Part shown: piece by piece, positions 54,801 to 63,453 of the stretch | Layout of the letters: every line of letters begins with the position of its first letter | How positions within the stretch are numbered: the first letter of the stretch is position 1 | Source of the DNA: CAVVSQ01 sp963848825 | GTDB taxonomy: Bacteria > Planctomycetota > Planctomycetia > Gemmatales > Gemmataceae | Reading direction: 5' to 3' | DNA: 64,000 bases | Assembly (NCBI GenBank): GCA_963848825.1 | Contig: CAWKFA010000009.1 | Location: 682,001 to 746,000 of the forward strand | Notes under the pieces: model-generated | Told to the model about the DNA's origin: nothing | Databases searched by the model: none | What the model saw: only the letters and a program-made list of their open reading frames with translations | Program-made: the position numbers and the translations under genes

Positions 54801-55158
54801 CCTCATTAGCTTGCAAAAAGGCCCGGGCACGGAACAGTTGAGCGCACTTCCTCGCCCGTTCCCCATCCTCGACCTGGCTGATAAACTGGACTCCGAGGCT
54901 GCGTTTCTCGATACCGCCGCTGTCATCGCCAACCTCGACCTGGTCGTCACCGTGGATACCGCCATCGCCCATCTGGCGGGCGCCCTCGGCAGGCCAGTCT
55001 GGACCGCTCTCGAATTCGCGCCCGACTGGCGCTGGCTGCTGCAGCGGTCTGATAGTCCATGGTACCCGCCTATGAGGCTATTCCGCCAATTAAAGCCAGG
55101 CGACTGGAGCGAGGTATTTGAGCGTATCGCGGCAGAACTGCGCCGACTGACGGTCTGA
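51821..55158 (+). CDS. Bifunctional TPR-GT41 (OGT/SPINDLY-like)-TPR-GT9-like glycosyltransferase (array gene 4)
   Basis: The protein has about 1,110 residues in four blocks. TPRs run from 51821 to about 52600. A GT41 catalytic domain runs from about 52690 to 53755: RIGYISPDFRDHVVGRN, ARKPAPVQVTFAGYPGGTGL, FGCLNNPLKV, and DTIPYNGHTTSLDAFWMGVPVV. More TPRs lie at 53800-54240, and a GT9-like domain at 54300-55158 (LVYAEKGLGDVLQMIRFLP, VDTAIAHLAGALGRPVW). GT41 enzymes add GlcNAc or similar sugars to Ser/Thr of proteins. The join between the GT41 domain and the second TPR block lies inside one uninterrupted frame (52950-54809), so the fusion is directly visible. Frame breaks elsewhere: near 51885, 52110, 52890 and 54785. 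Confidence 0.8.
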
Positions 55159-55186
55159 CGTTGCCTTTTAGCCGAAACGAACGAAT

Positions 55187-56845
55187 ATGCCCACCATCAC
55201 GGAGTTATTCGACCAGGCGCTGACGTTCCACCAGGCGGGCGATATTGCGAAGGCGGAGCCTCTTTATCGGCGACTACTCGCGGCCGATAATCTTCATGCC
55301 GACTCCCACAACAACCTGGGTATTATCCTTGGGCAAAAGGGACTGCTCGCCGAGGCCGCGCAGTGCTTCCGCCTGGCACTGGCCAGCAATAACGACCATG
55401 GCAATGCTCATTACAATCTGGGCACCGCGCTGGTCGAACTTGGGCAACTTGCCGAGGCGGGTGCTTGTTTTCTAGAGGCCTTACGGCTTGATCCGCGCCG
55501 TGCCGACGCTCATAACAATCTCGGCAACGTGTACAAGGAACAGGGGCAGCTTGAAGAGGCCGTGGCATCGTTCCGCATGGCCCTGGAGCTGCGGCCCGAC
55601 TACATCACTGCCCACAACAACCTGGTGTATACGCTTCATATTTGCCCGGGGTTGGCTCCCCAAACCATACTCGCCGAATGCGAGAACTGGAACCGCCAGC
55701 ATGCGGCACTGCTCGCCGGCCTTATCCAGGCTCCGCAATGCGACGCAACGCCGGGCCGTCGGTTGCGGATCGGCTATGTCTCGCCGGATTTTCGCTCTCA
55801 TCCCGTCGGCCGCTTTATCCTGCCCTTGCTGGCTGCGCACGATCGCGGCCAGGTGGAGGTCTTTGGCTATTCGTCGGTAAAAAAGCCCGACGCGCTCACG
55901 GAGCGCTGCCGTGGCCTTGTCGATGCCTGGCGCCCGATCACGCATTTGACCGACGACCAGACGGCCCAGCTCATCCGCGGGGATCGGATCGATATCCTCG
56001 TCGATTTGGCGATGCACACCATGGACAATCGCTTGCTCGTGTTCGCCCGAAAACCCGCGCCGATTCAGGTCACCTACCTGGCTTACGGCGGCACCACGGG
56101 GCTGCACACGATGGACTATCGCCTTACCGACCCGTATCTAGATCCCCCGGGGCGAAACGACGCCTTTTATTCGGAAAAGTCGACTCGCCTGCCGCACACG
56201 TACTGGGTCTACCAGCCCGTAAGTGATACGCCGGTGGCAGCCGAGCCACCCTCCGTGGCCACGGGCCAGATCACCTTTGGCTGTCTGAACAACTTTTGCA
56301 AAGTCACGTCCCCCACGCTGGAGCTGTGGGGCCAGGTTCTCCAGGCCTGTCCCGGGGCCGCGCTGCTCCTTTACGCGCGCCAGGGCAGCCACCGCGACCG
56401 GGTGTGCCGTGTCCTGGAGCGCTGGGGCGTCGCGGCGGACCGCTTGACTTTCGTTGACTGGCTCCCCGTCGCGGACTATTTTCGAACCTATAGCCGGCTT
56501 GACGTGGCGCTGGACCCATTCCCTTATGGCGGCGGCACGACGACGTGTGACGCGCTCTGGATGGGTGTGCCAGTGGTAAGCCTGGTGGGCCAAACTGCCG
56601 TGGGCCGGGGCGGCCTGAGTATCCTGTCCAACGTTGGCTTGCAAGACTTGGCGGCCACGGACACCGCCCAGTACGTTCAAACCGCCGTGGCCCTGGCCAG
56701 GGACCGGCAGCGCCTGCGCGAATTGCGTGCAACCCTGCGAACCCGCATGCAGGCCTCGCCGCTCATGGACGTGCCCGCGTTCGCGCGCGGCGTCGAAGAA
56801 GCCTACCGGCAGATGTGGCGGCACTACCGCGGTACAATGGCATAA
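55187..56845 (+). CDS. TPR-GT41 (OGT/SPINDLY-like) glycosyltransferase (array gene 5)
   Basis: This is an intact 552-residue protein. Four TPRs (residues 1-150, MPTITELFDQALTFHQAGDIA at the start) precede a GT41 domain with RIGYVSPDFRSHPVGRFI, DILVDLAMHTMDNRLLVFA, RKPAPIQVTYLAYGGTTGL, FGCLNNFCKVTSPTLELW, and DPFPYGGGTTTCDALWMGVP followed by VGRGGLSILSNVGL. These match the bacterial OGT/SPINDLY family, which transfers sugars (usually from UDP-GlcNAc or GDP-fucose) to Ser/Thr of target proteins, mostly in the cytoplasm. It follows gene 4 by 28 bases. It is the clean single-domain counterpart of the GT41 half of gene 4. Confidence 0.88.
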   Translation: MPTITELFDQALTFHQAGDIAKAEPLYRRLLAADNLHADSHNNLGIILGQKGLLAEAAQCFRLALASNNDHGNAHYNLGTALVELGQLAEAGACFLEALRLDPRRADAHNNLGNVYKEQGQLEEAVASFRMALELRPDYITAHNNLVYTLHICPGLAPQTILAECENWNRQHAALLAGLIQAPQCDATPGRRLRIGYVSPDFRSHPVGRFILPLLAAHDRGQVEVFGYSSVKKPDALTERCRGLVDAWRPITHLTDDQTAQLIRGDRIDILVDLAMHTMDNRLLVFARKPAPIQVTYLAYGGTTGLHTMDYRLTDPYLDPPGRNDAFYSEKSTRLPHTYWVYQPVSDTPVAAEPPSVATGQITFGCLNNFCKVTSPTLELWGQVLQACPGAALLLYARQGSHRDRVCRVLERWGVAADRLTFVDWLPVADYFRTYSRLDVALDPFPYGGGTTTCDALWMGVPVVSLVGQTAVGRGGLSILSNVGLQDLAATDTAQYVQTAVALARDRQRLRELRATLRTRMQASPLMDVPAFARGVEEAYRQMWRHYRGTMA

Positions 56846-56885
56846 TTCCGGAGCTTCGCCGCGGCGCGGCGCATGGGGTGGTTGC

Positions 56886-58443
56886 ATGGCCACGATTTCC
56901 GAGGCGCTCGCGAGTGCCGTCCAATATCACCAGGCGGGCCGCCTCCAGGAGGCGGCGGCGCTGTATCAGCAAGTTCTCCGTGCCGATCCCACCCACGCGG
57001 AAGCGCATCACCTCCTGGGCGTACTGGCATTTCAGGCCGGCCAGCCCCGTGACGCCATCGCGCTCATCCGCCAGGCGCTCGTCCTGAACCCCAACCACGT
57101 CGATGCCCACAACAACCTCGGCAACGTGCTTGGTCAGCAAGAGCAATTCGCCGAGGCGGCGGCTTGCTTCCGGCAAGCACTACGGCTCGACCCCGCTCAT
57201 GCCAGCGCCCACTACAATCTCGGCACCGCCCTGGTCAGGCTACGCCAACTCGAGCCCGCCATCGAACATTTTCAGCAAGCGTTGCTCCTCAATCCGGACT
57301 ACGCCGACACTCATAATAATCTCGGCAACGCCCTGCTGAGCCAGGGGAGCCTCATCGAGGCCACGGCCTGCTTTCGCCAGGCAGCACGCTTGAGCCCTCG
57401 GCGCGCCGACATTCAGCGCAACCTGGGAATCGCCCTGGCGAGCCAGGGCTATCTCGACGAGGCGGCACAGTGTTACGAGCTGGCGCTGCGCGTTGACCCG
57501 GGTCATCGCCTGTCACGACTCAATCGCGCTCTCCTCCATCTTCTCCAGGGAGATTTCGCCGCCGGTTGGCCGCATTATGAAGAGCGCTGGGCCCAGGCCG
57601 GCCTTCAACCCCGTTCGTTTCATCAGCCACGCTGGCTCGGCGCGCCGCTGGCGGGGCAAGCGATCCTGGTTTACGCCGACGAGGCGCTGGGAGATACCAT
57701 TCAGTTCGCCCGCTTTCTGCCGCTGGTTCGCCAGCGCGGCGGCCGCGTGATCTTCGAGTGCCAACCCGACCTCGTTGCCCTCTTCGCCGACTTCCAGGGC
57801 ATTGATCAGCTCGTTACAGGTCGGCGCGGCGCTGCCTCATTTCGACGTTCAGGTTCCCCTGTTGGCTTTGCCTGGCATCTTCAACACCACGTTGGCCAAC
57901 ATCCCCGCGCCGGCCGCTTACCTGCGGGCCGATCAGGCGAAGGCCGCCTTTTGGCGACAAGAGCTGAGTGGTCTAAAAGAGTTCAAGGTCGGCATCGTGT
58001 GGCAAGGGAACCCGAACTTTATCGGCGACCAGCTACGCTCCATCCCTTTGCGTTATTTCGAGCCCCTGACCCAGTTCGCGCGCGTCCGCCTGCTCAGCCT
58101 GCAAAAGGGGGAGGGTGCCGCGCAACTCGCTGGATGGCGAGCAGGCGGCGACATTATCGATCTGGGACCCAGACTGACGACCTTCAGCGATACCGCCGCC
58201 GTGCTGGCCAACCTGGATTTGCTCATCAGTTCCGACACCAGTGTGCCGCATCTGGCGGGAGCGCTCGGGCTGCCCGTGTGGACCGTCCTGCAACGTGTGC
58301 CCGACTGGCGCTGGTTGCTCGATCGTGCAGATAGCCCCTGGTATCCGACCATGCGCCTCTTTCGGCAAAAAAATCCAGGTGCCTGGGATGAAGTATTCGA
58401 CCGCGTCACGGCGGAATTGGTAAAAAGGTTAGCAGTCCGTTGA
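56886..58443 (+). CDS. TPR-glycosyltransferase, GT9-like (array gene 6)
   Basis: The protein has about 518 residues. It starts MATISEALASAVQYHQAGRL and has about seven TPRs, then the GT-B domain (LVYADEALGDTIQFARFLP, FDVQVPLLALPGIFNTTL, KVGIVWQGNPNFIGDQLRS, SSDTSVPHLAGALGLPVW, PDWRWLLDRADSPWYP). One frame break near 57815-57825 splits it. Its donor-site block starts SSDTS rather than VDTS, like genes 1 and 7, so the array holds two donor-site subtypes. The final Ala-Val-Arg-stop codons lie inside a perfect 45-bp palindrome. The start follows a GGGGTGG stretch. Confidence 0.82.
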
Positions 58444-58476
58444 AAAAGGGGTCTGACCCCTTTTTCAACGGACTGC
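58432..58476. repeat. Perfect 45-bp palindrome overlapping the stop of array gene 6
   Basis: Arms of 22 bases (58432-58453 and 58455-58476) match exactly around a single T. The core is AAAAAGGGGTC-T-GACCCC followed by five T. The outer part reads GCAGTCCGTTG. The left arm contains the last codons and TGA of the upstream gene. An A-run before and a T-run after a GC core would suit a bidirectional terminator, but a DNA-level role is equally possible. Confidence 0.85.
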
Positions 58477-58510
58477 CAGAGCAAACTGCATACGCGCGTA
58501 CCCCCGGGTC

Positions 58511-60378
58511 ATGATGACGAACTCTCAGCTATTTGAGCTTGCCGTGCGGCATCATCAGCAGGGGCAGCTGGCGCCGGCCGAACAAATCTACCGCCAGGTG
58601 CTCGAGGCTGAACCCGGCCATGCCGACGCGCTGCATCACCTGGGCATCATTGCCCATCAAACGGGCCGGCGTCAGGACGCCATCCACCTGATCCGCCAGG
58701 CCCTGGCGCGCAACCTGACGGCACCGGCGGACGCGCACGATAACCTGGGTATCGCGCTGAAGAGTGAAGGGCACATGGCCGAGGCCATTGCCAGTTACCG
58801 CGCGGCCGTGCACCTCAATCCCCATCATGCCGATGCGCACAATAACCTGGGCAGCGCCCTGATCGAGCTTGGTCACCTGGCCGAGGCCAGCGCCTGTTGC
58901 CGGCAAGCCCTCGCCATCAATCCCAACCATGCCGACGCCCACAACAACCTGGGCAACACGTTTCACGTCGCGGGGCGCTTTGCCGACGCGGCCATCTGTT
59001 ACCGGCATGCCCTGCAAGCGAATCCCCAGCACGTGCACGCCCACTACAACCTGGGCAACGCCCTCAAGGACCAAGGGGACGCGAAAGCCGCGGCGGCCTG
59101 TTATGAGCAGGCCTTACGGCTCAGCCCCGACCATATCGATGCCCGCAACAATCTGGGCACGCTGCTGGCCCTGGACGGCGCCGCGCCGGCCGCGATCGCG
59201 TGCTTCGAGCGCGTGCTCCAGCTCAATCCCCGTCATGCCGACGCGCAAAATAACCTGGGCAATATGCTGACGCAGGAAGGTCGCCTTGCCGAAGCGACGG
59301 CCTGTTATCAGCAGGCACTGGGCCTCCGGCCCAACTATGCCGACGCCTACCGCAACCTCGGTATTGCCCTGGTTGGCCAGCGCCGACTTGGCGAGGCGGA
59401 CGCCGCCTACCAGCAGGCGCTGAGCCTCGATCCGCGGAATTCCGCCACCCGCGTCAACCTGGCGCTGCTTCGCTTGCTGCAAGGAGATTTTGCCGCGGGC
59501 TGGCCCGATTACGAACAGCGCCTGCTGCAACCGGGCATGGAGCGGCGTGCTTTCCGCGAGCCGTCCTGGGACAGCGCGCCCTGCGAGATAAAACCATTCT
59601 TGTTCACGCGGAACAGGGCCTGGGCGACACTTTTCAGTTCATACGCTATTTGCCCCTGGTCAAAGCCAGGGTCGGGAAAGTAATCTTCGAATGCCAGCCG
59701 GCACTAATCGAGCTGTTGCAAGGAACCGCTGGCGCCGATGAGGTCATCGCGGCCGGCACGCCAGCGGGCGCGTTCGACGTCCAGCTGCCCCTTCTCAGTT
59801 TGCCGGTCGTCTTGCAAACAACGTTAGCCACCATTCCAGGCGGCGTGCCTTACATCCATGCCGACCCTGGCCTTGTTGCGTTCTGGAAAAATGAACTGGC
59901 AAGCCTGCCTGGCCTCAAGATCGGTATCGCCTGGCAAGGAAACCCCAGGGTCCTGTGCGATAAATTGCGTTCCGTGCCGCTCGCGTATTTCGAGCCTCTC
60001 GCCCGACTACCCGGCGTCAGCCTGGTCAGCCTACAAAAACAGCCCGGCTCCGAGCAGCTGCGCACCACGGCTGGCGACTGGCCCCTCCTCGACCTGGGCG
60101 AGCGCCTAAAAACATTCAGCGATACGGCGGCAGTGATGACCAACCTGGACCTCATCATCACGTCCGATACATGCATCCCTCACCTGGCCGGCGCCCTGGG
60201 TAGGCCAGTCTGGACCGTCCTCCAACTCGCCCCCGACTGGCGCTGGCTGCTCGACCGCGACGACAGCCCCTGGTATCCCAGCATGCGCCTGTATCGCCAA
60301 AGATCCCAGGGCGACTGGCGCGAAGTCTTCACGCGCGTAGCAAAAGATGTCAGGCTAAAAGCAAACCCGCCCGACTAA
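58511..60378 (+). CDS. TPR-glycosyltransferase, GT9-like (array gene 7)
   Basis: The protein has about 622 residues. It starts MMTNSQLFELAVRHHQQGQL and has about ten TPRs up to residue 330, the longest repeat region of the clear copies. The GT-B domain follows, with FDVQLPLLSLPVVLQTTL, KIGIAWQGNPRVLCDKLRS, LVSLQKQPGSEQ, and TSDTCIPHLAGALGRPVW then PDWRWLLDRDDSPWYP. A frame break near 59580 is repaired by a C in a CCC run, giving SAPLRDKTILVHAEQGLGD. The last codons (Ala-Asn-Pro-Pro-Asp-stop) are made of the 69-bp repeat that fills the next intergenic region. Start 58511 or 58514. Confidence 0.83.
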
Positions 60379-60380
60379 CC

Positions 60381-60524
60381 CGACCCCCGCCGGCTCGCCC
60401 GATTGACGACCCCGGCCGGCTTGCCCGGCCGGTGAGAAAGGTCTACAGCTAAATTGCCAACCGCGCCCGACTACACGACCCCTGCCTGCTCGCCAGGCAG
60501 GTGAGAAAGGTCTGCAAGCTAAGA
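60381..60524 (+). repeat. 69-bp hairpin repeats, upstream cluster (three units, first truncated)
   Basis: Units start with CGACC at 60381 (truncated), 60407 and 60476. The full unit reads CGACCCCGGCCGGCTTGCCC, then GGCCGGTGAGAAAGGTCTAC, then AGCTAAA. In the third unit the stem is CCTGCCTG paired with CAGGCAGG instead of CCGGCCGG with itself, so both sides changed together. They run into the start region of the following gene and back into the end of array gene 7. Confidence 0.82.
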
Positions 60525-60589
60525 GTACCTTTGCAACCGGCTGCCAGGACGGCTCGAAAATCCCTCACCATTTTTCCGCAAGGAAAGTC

Positions 60590-62089
60590 ATGTTCAGCCT
60601 CACCCGTGCCAGTTTTCCGGACCGACTTCTGAATTATGACGACCTCGACGACATCGGCGACCTGTGGCTTGCCTGGCACAAAGAGGAGCGCGATGCCGAC
60701 GGCCTCCACGTCTATAGTTATCATGCCCTGTGCCTGCGGTTATGGGGCTTTCCCCGTCCAGACGCCGACGATCTCGCCGATCTGCTTGAAGAGCGGCTCG
60801 CGCCGAAACGTGGCTGGTCCGTGGAATTGGACGACCCGGACGACCTCTCCGCCGACAGCGATTTCCGCCCGCTCACCGAGCCGCTTTCGCTGAGCGGCGC
60901 TCTCAAGCTTGTGCAGGACCCTGTTTTCATTGGCCTGGTGCTCTTTCTCGAACTGAGCATCTACGACTGGCCGGGTGAGTCCGAGGGCGATGCCCGCGCA
61001 GGTGGCACCCTGGTCGTGTGCGGCGAGATTCGGCGCGATGGCTTCCTCCTCAAGGCTATCTGGCCTGCTGGCCTCGTGGCTGGCGTCGAGAACCTCTATA
61101 AGTTCACGGTGTGGACCCACCAGGATGCGTTTCTCGACGCCCTCGACAACTTCCGCCGCGGCGAAATCACCGAAGCCCCCGAAAAACTCTTCGAAATCCG
61201 CGCGACCCAGCGCTCGAAGAGTTCTTCCGTCAAGACAATCATTCACATTCCCAGCCTGCATTCCGCGCACGACGGCAGATTGAGGTCGTTTCTCTATCGC
61301 ACGGCCTATCACCTTCTTTGCTTGACGGTCTGGGCCCTCCTCTTCGTGCTTGGGCCAAACTGGCTCCTCAAGAAAATCCTTTGCATCGGCATGGGCCTCT
61401 ACCATCTCTCTATCCTCGGTTATTACGTGGTGGGCAACGAAGTTTGGCGGGTCTGGACGTTCTACCGCAGAATGAAAGCAAGCCTGAAGCGTATTTATTC
61501 CATTCCGCTCGAGACGGAGCCGGTAACGCTGGCGCAGTTTGGCGCCGACCTGGGCCCAAGCGTCACCAAATATACCGCCGAATTGGTGTCCCTGGGTTGC
61601 CAACACCTGGGCGATATCCGACTGAAAATGGGGAACGAAGGGAAATCCTTTATTCGAATCTTTGTCCTGCCGGCCGAACGGATGTACGTCAATATGATGG
61701 TGATGATCACGACGGGCACCTTTCAGCTTTTTCCCGCCAAAGTGCATTACCTCGTCGTGAACTACCTGACCGACGGGCGAATTTCAACAATCAACGAGGG
61801 GGGTGGTTACCGGCGAACGTTGACTCCCAACGTTTTCGGTCGCCGCTGTCCAGACATTCATGACCCCGCGGAGTTGATCGCCAAACATAGAAAGTTTGTC
61901 GCCGAAATCCTCGCCCAGGGTCACACCCCGGCCCCATTATTCGACTTGCCGGCCTTGCTCAAACGCATGCAACAGGACCACGAGGAAATACGTCCCCGCA
62001 TGGAGAAATGGGGCTATTATTCCTTGCCCGCGGCCTTCCGCCAAAACTTTGAAATTGTAAGAAAAGAATACCTGGAGCCGAAAGAGTGA
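60590..62089 (+). CDS. Unrecognised two-helix membrane protein flanked by hairpin repeats
   Basis: This intact 499-residue protein is from no family I recognise. Residues 1-230 are soluble and acidic (YDDLDDIGDLWLAWHKEERD near the start). Two hydrophobic helices lie at about residues 237-285 (YHLLCLTVWALLFVLG, LYHLSILGYYVVGN). Residues 290-499 are soluble again, with SLGCQHLGDIRLKMGNEGKS, FVLPAERMYVNMMVMITTG and a C-terminal helical part rich in charged residues. CAAGGAAAG precedes the ATG. The gene sits alone between two clusters of the same 69-bp repeat. No function is proposed. Confidence 0.7.
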   Translation: MFSLTRASFPDRLLNYDDLDDIGDLWLAWHKEERDADGLHVYSYHALCLRLWGFPRPDADDLADLLEERLAPKRGWSVELDDPDDLSADSDFRPLTEPLSLSGALKLVQDPVFIGLVLFLELSIYDWPGESEGDARAGGTLVVCGEIRRDGFLLKAIWPAGLVAGVENLYKFTVWTHQDAFLDALDNFRRGEITEAPEKLFEIRATQRSKSSSVKTIIHIPSLHSAHDGRLRSFLYRTAYHLLCLTVWALLFVLGPNWLLKKILCIGMGLYHLSILGYYVVGNEVWRVWTFYRRMKASLKRIYSIPLETEPVTLAQFGADLGPSVTKYTAELVSLGCQHLGDIRLKMGNEGKSFIRIFVLPAERMYVNMMVMITTGTFQLFPAKVHYLVVNYLTDGRISTINEGGGYRRTLTPNVFGRRCPDIHDPAELIAKHRKFVAEILAQGHTPAPLFDLPALLKRMQQDHEEIRPRMEKWGYYSLPAAFRQNFEIVRKEYLEPKE

Positions 62090-62118
62090 GCCAGGGAGAT
62101 GACCCGTAACCCCCTACC

Positions 62119-62438
62119 CGACCCCGGCCGGCTCGCCCGACCGGTGAGCGAGGTCTACAGCTAAATAGCAAACCCCACCCGACGAAACGACCCCGGCCGG
62201 CTCGCCCCGGCAGGTGAGCAAGGCCTATAGCTAAATAGCCAACCCACCCGAGTAACACGACCCCGGCCGGCTTGCCCGGCCGGTGAGCGAGGTCTACGGC
62301 TAAACAGCAAACCCCACCCGATTGACGACCCTGGCCGGCTTGCCCGGCCGGTGAGAAAGGTCTGTAGCTAAGAACCCGGCCCGACCACAGCTACCTGCCC
62401 ACTCGCCCGTCCGCTGTGCAAGTCCTGCAGCTAAAAGT
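62119..62438 (+). repeat. 69-bp hairpin repeats, downstream cluster (five units)
   Basis: Units begin with CGACC at 62119, 62188, 62258, 62326 and about 62382, spaced 69, 70, 68 and 56-65 bases. The last is degenerate. Each ends in a CAGCTAAA-like sequence. In the last unit this overlaps the stop codon (minus-strand TAG at 62431-62433) of the BtuF-like gene. Units lie head to tail with no unique spacers between them. Confidence 0.85.
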
Positions 62439-63378
62439 GGGGACTTTCCACCCTCCATTCCTCCGCCGCCACCCGCTCAGCCGCCACCACCCCTTCCCGC
62501 AACGGCTGTAAGCTGGGATAAAGCACGTCGGCCAATATCTCCAAACTATCCACCAACCTCGGCCCCGGTCGGCTGAAATACGCGCTCCCATCGGCGAGGT
62601 AGACGCACCGCGCACGGACGCAGGACAGCTCCCAAAAGCCAGGATACTTCGCCAGCACGGGCAGATCCCGCCGCGTCCGCTCGACGTCGAAGCCGCAACA
62701 AGCGATCATCAAGACATCCGGGTCGGCACAAACGATCTCCTCCCAGGGGACAGTTCGCGACGGCTGGCCTTCTCGGCCAATCAGTTCCACCCCGCCGGCC
62801 AGGCGCACCAGCTCCGGCGACCAGTGCCCCGAGCAAAACGGTGGATCGATCCATTCAAGCAGGATAGTTCGCACCCGCTCCCCGATGCCCGCCGTGCGCT
62901 CAGTCACGGCCTGCACCCGTGCCTGCAGGCTCAGAACCACGGCCTTGGCCCGCTCCAAAACGCCGGCCGCGTCACCCACCACGCGCAGACACTCGAAGAC
63001 ATCCGCCAAACAGGTCGGCTCCAGGTTGACCACCTTCGGCTGACCGGGCAACCCACAAGCCGCCGCCGTCACCTCGGCTTCCGCCACGGCACACACGTCG
63101 CAAAGCGCCTGCGTCACAATCAAATCAGGCCGCAGGCCGCCGAGCACCGGCATGTCAAGCGTGTATAGCGCCCGCGCCGACGTCAAACGCTCCCGAACCT
63201 GAGCATCGATCTCCCGGCTGGAAGCGTCATGCGGAATCAACGTACGCGTGACCTTCGGCAACCCCCGTACGAAGGGAGGATAATCACACTCATGCGTAAC
63301 CCCCACCAACTGCTCGCCCAGACCAAGCGCGCAGACGATTTCCGTGGCGCTCGGCAGCAAAGAAACGATGCGTGGCAA
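62431..63378 (-). CDS. BtuF-like cobalamin-binding protein
   Basis: This 315-residue protein resembles periplasmic-binding-fold proteins of the BtuF/FecB type that bind vitamin B12 for an ABC importer. The N-terminus RIVSLLPSATEIVCALGLGEQLVGVTHECDYP is the usual start of stand-alone cobalamin-binding proteins annotated in many genomes. These often lack a signal peptide, as here. Other blocks are LRPDLIVTQALCDVCAV, ILLEWIDPPFCSGHWSPELV and RPGPRLVDSLEILADVLYP. The start is TTG at 63378, preceded by AGGAAA at a suitable distance. No BtuC or BtuD partner is present nearby. The frame is intact. Confidence 0.85.
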   Translation of the reverse strand: MPRIVSLLPSATEIVCALGLGEQLVGVTHECDYPPFVRGLPKVTRTLIPHDASSREIDAQVRERLTSARALYTLDMPVLGGLRPDLIVTQALCDVCAVAEAEVTAAACGLPGQPKVVNLEPTCLADVFECLRVVGDAAGVLERAKAVVLSLQARVQAVTERTAGIGERVRTILLEWIDPPFCSGHWSPELVRLAGGVELIGREGQPSRTVPWEEIVCADPDVLMIACCGFDVERTRRDLPVLAKYPGFWELSCVRARCVYLADGSAYFSRPGPRLVDSLEILADVLYPSLQPLREGVVAAERVAAEEWRVESPHF

Positions 63379-63453
63379 AGGATGTTTCCTAAAAAGTCGA
63401 TTCGGGAGGTGTGCCGGTTCGAGCGCGGCGCGCCGTACGGCCAGCGCCGCCAG

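Noticed and set aside
1..60378. Programmed frameshifting as an explanation for the split genes
   Set aside because: There are too many events, in unrelated genes, without common slippery sites or following structures. One-base repairs in C/G runs explain many of them.
60740..61747. A 335-residue open frame on the minus strand opposite the unknown membrane-protein gene
   Set aside because: The plus-strand frame is longer, intact, has a ribosome-binding site and plausible membrane helices. The minus frame looks like a codon-bias shadow.
62119..62438. CRISPR array
   Set aside because: Units of about 69 bases lie end to end with diverged copies and no unique spacers. No cas genes are present.
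60381..62438. Integron cassette array with attC-like sites
   Set aside because: The repeats are multiple head-to-tail copies, not single sites between genes. No integrase or conserved attC core triplets were seen.
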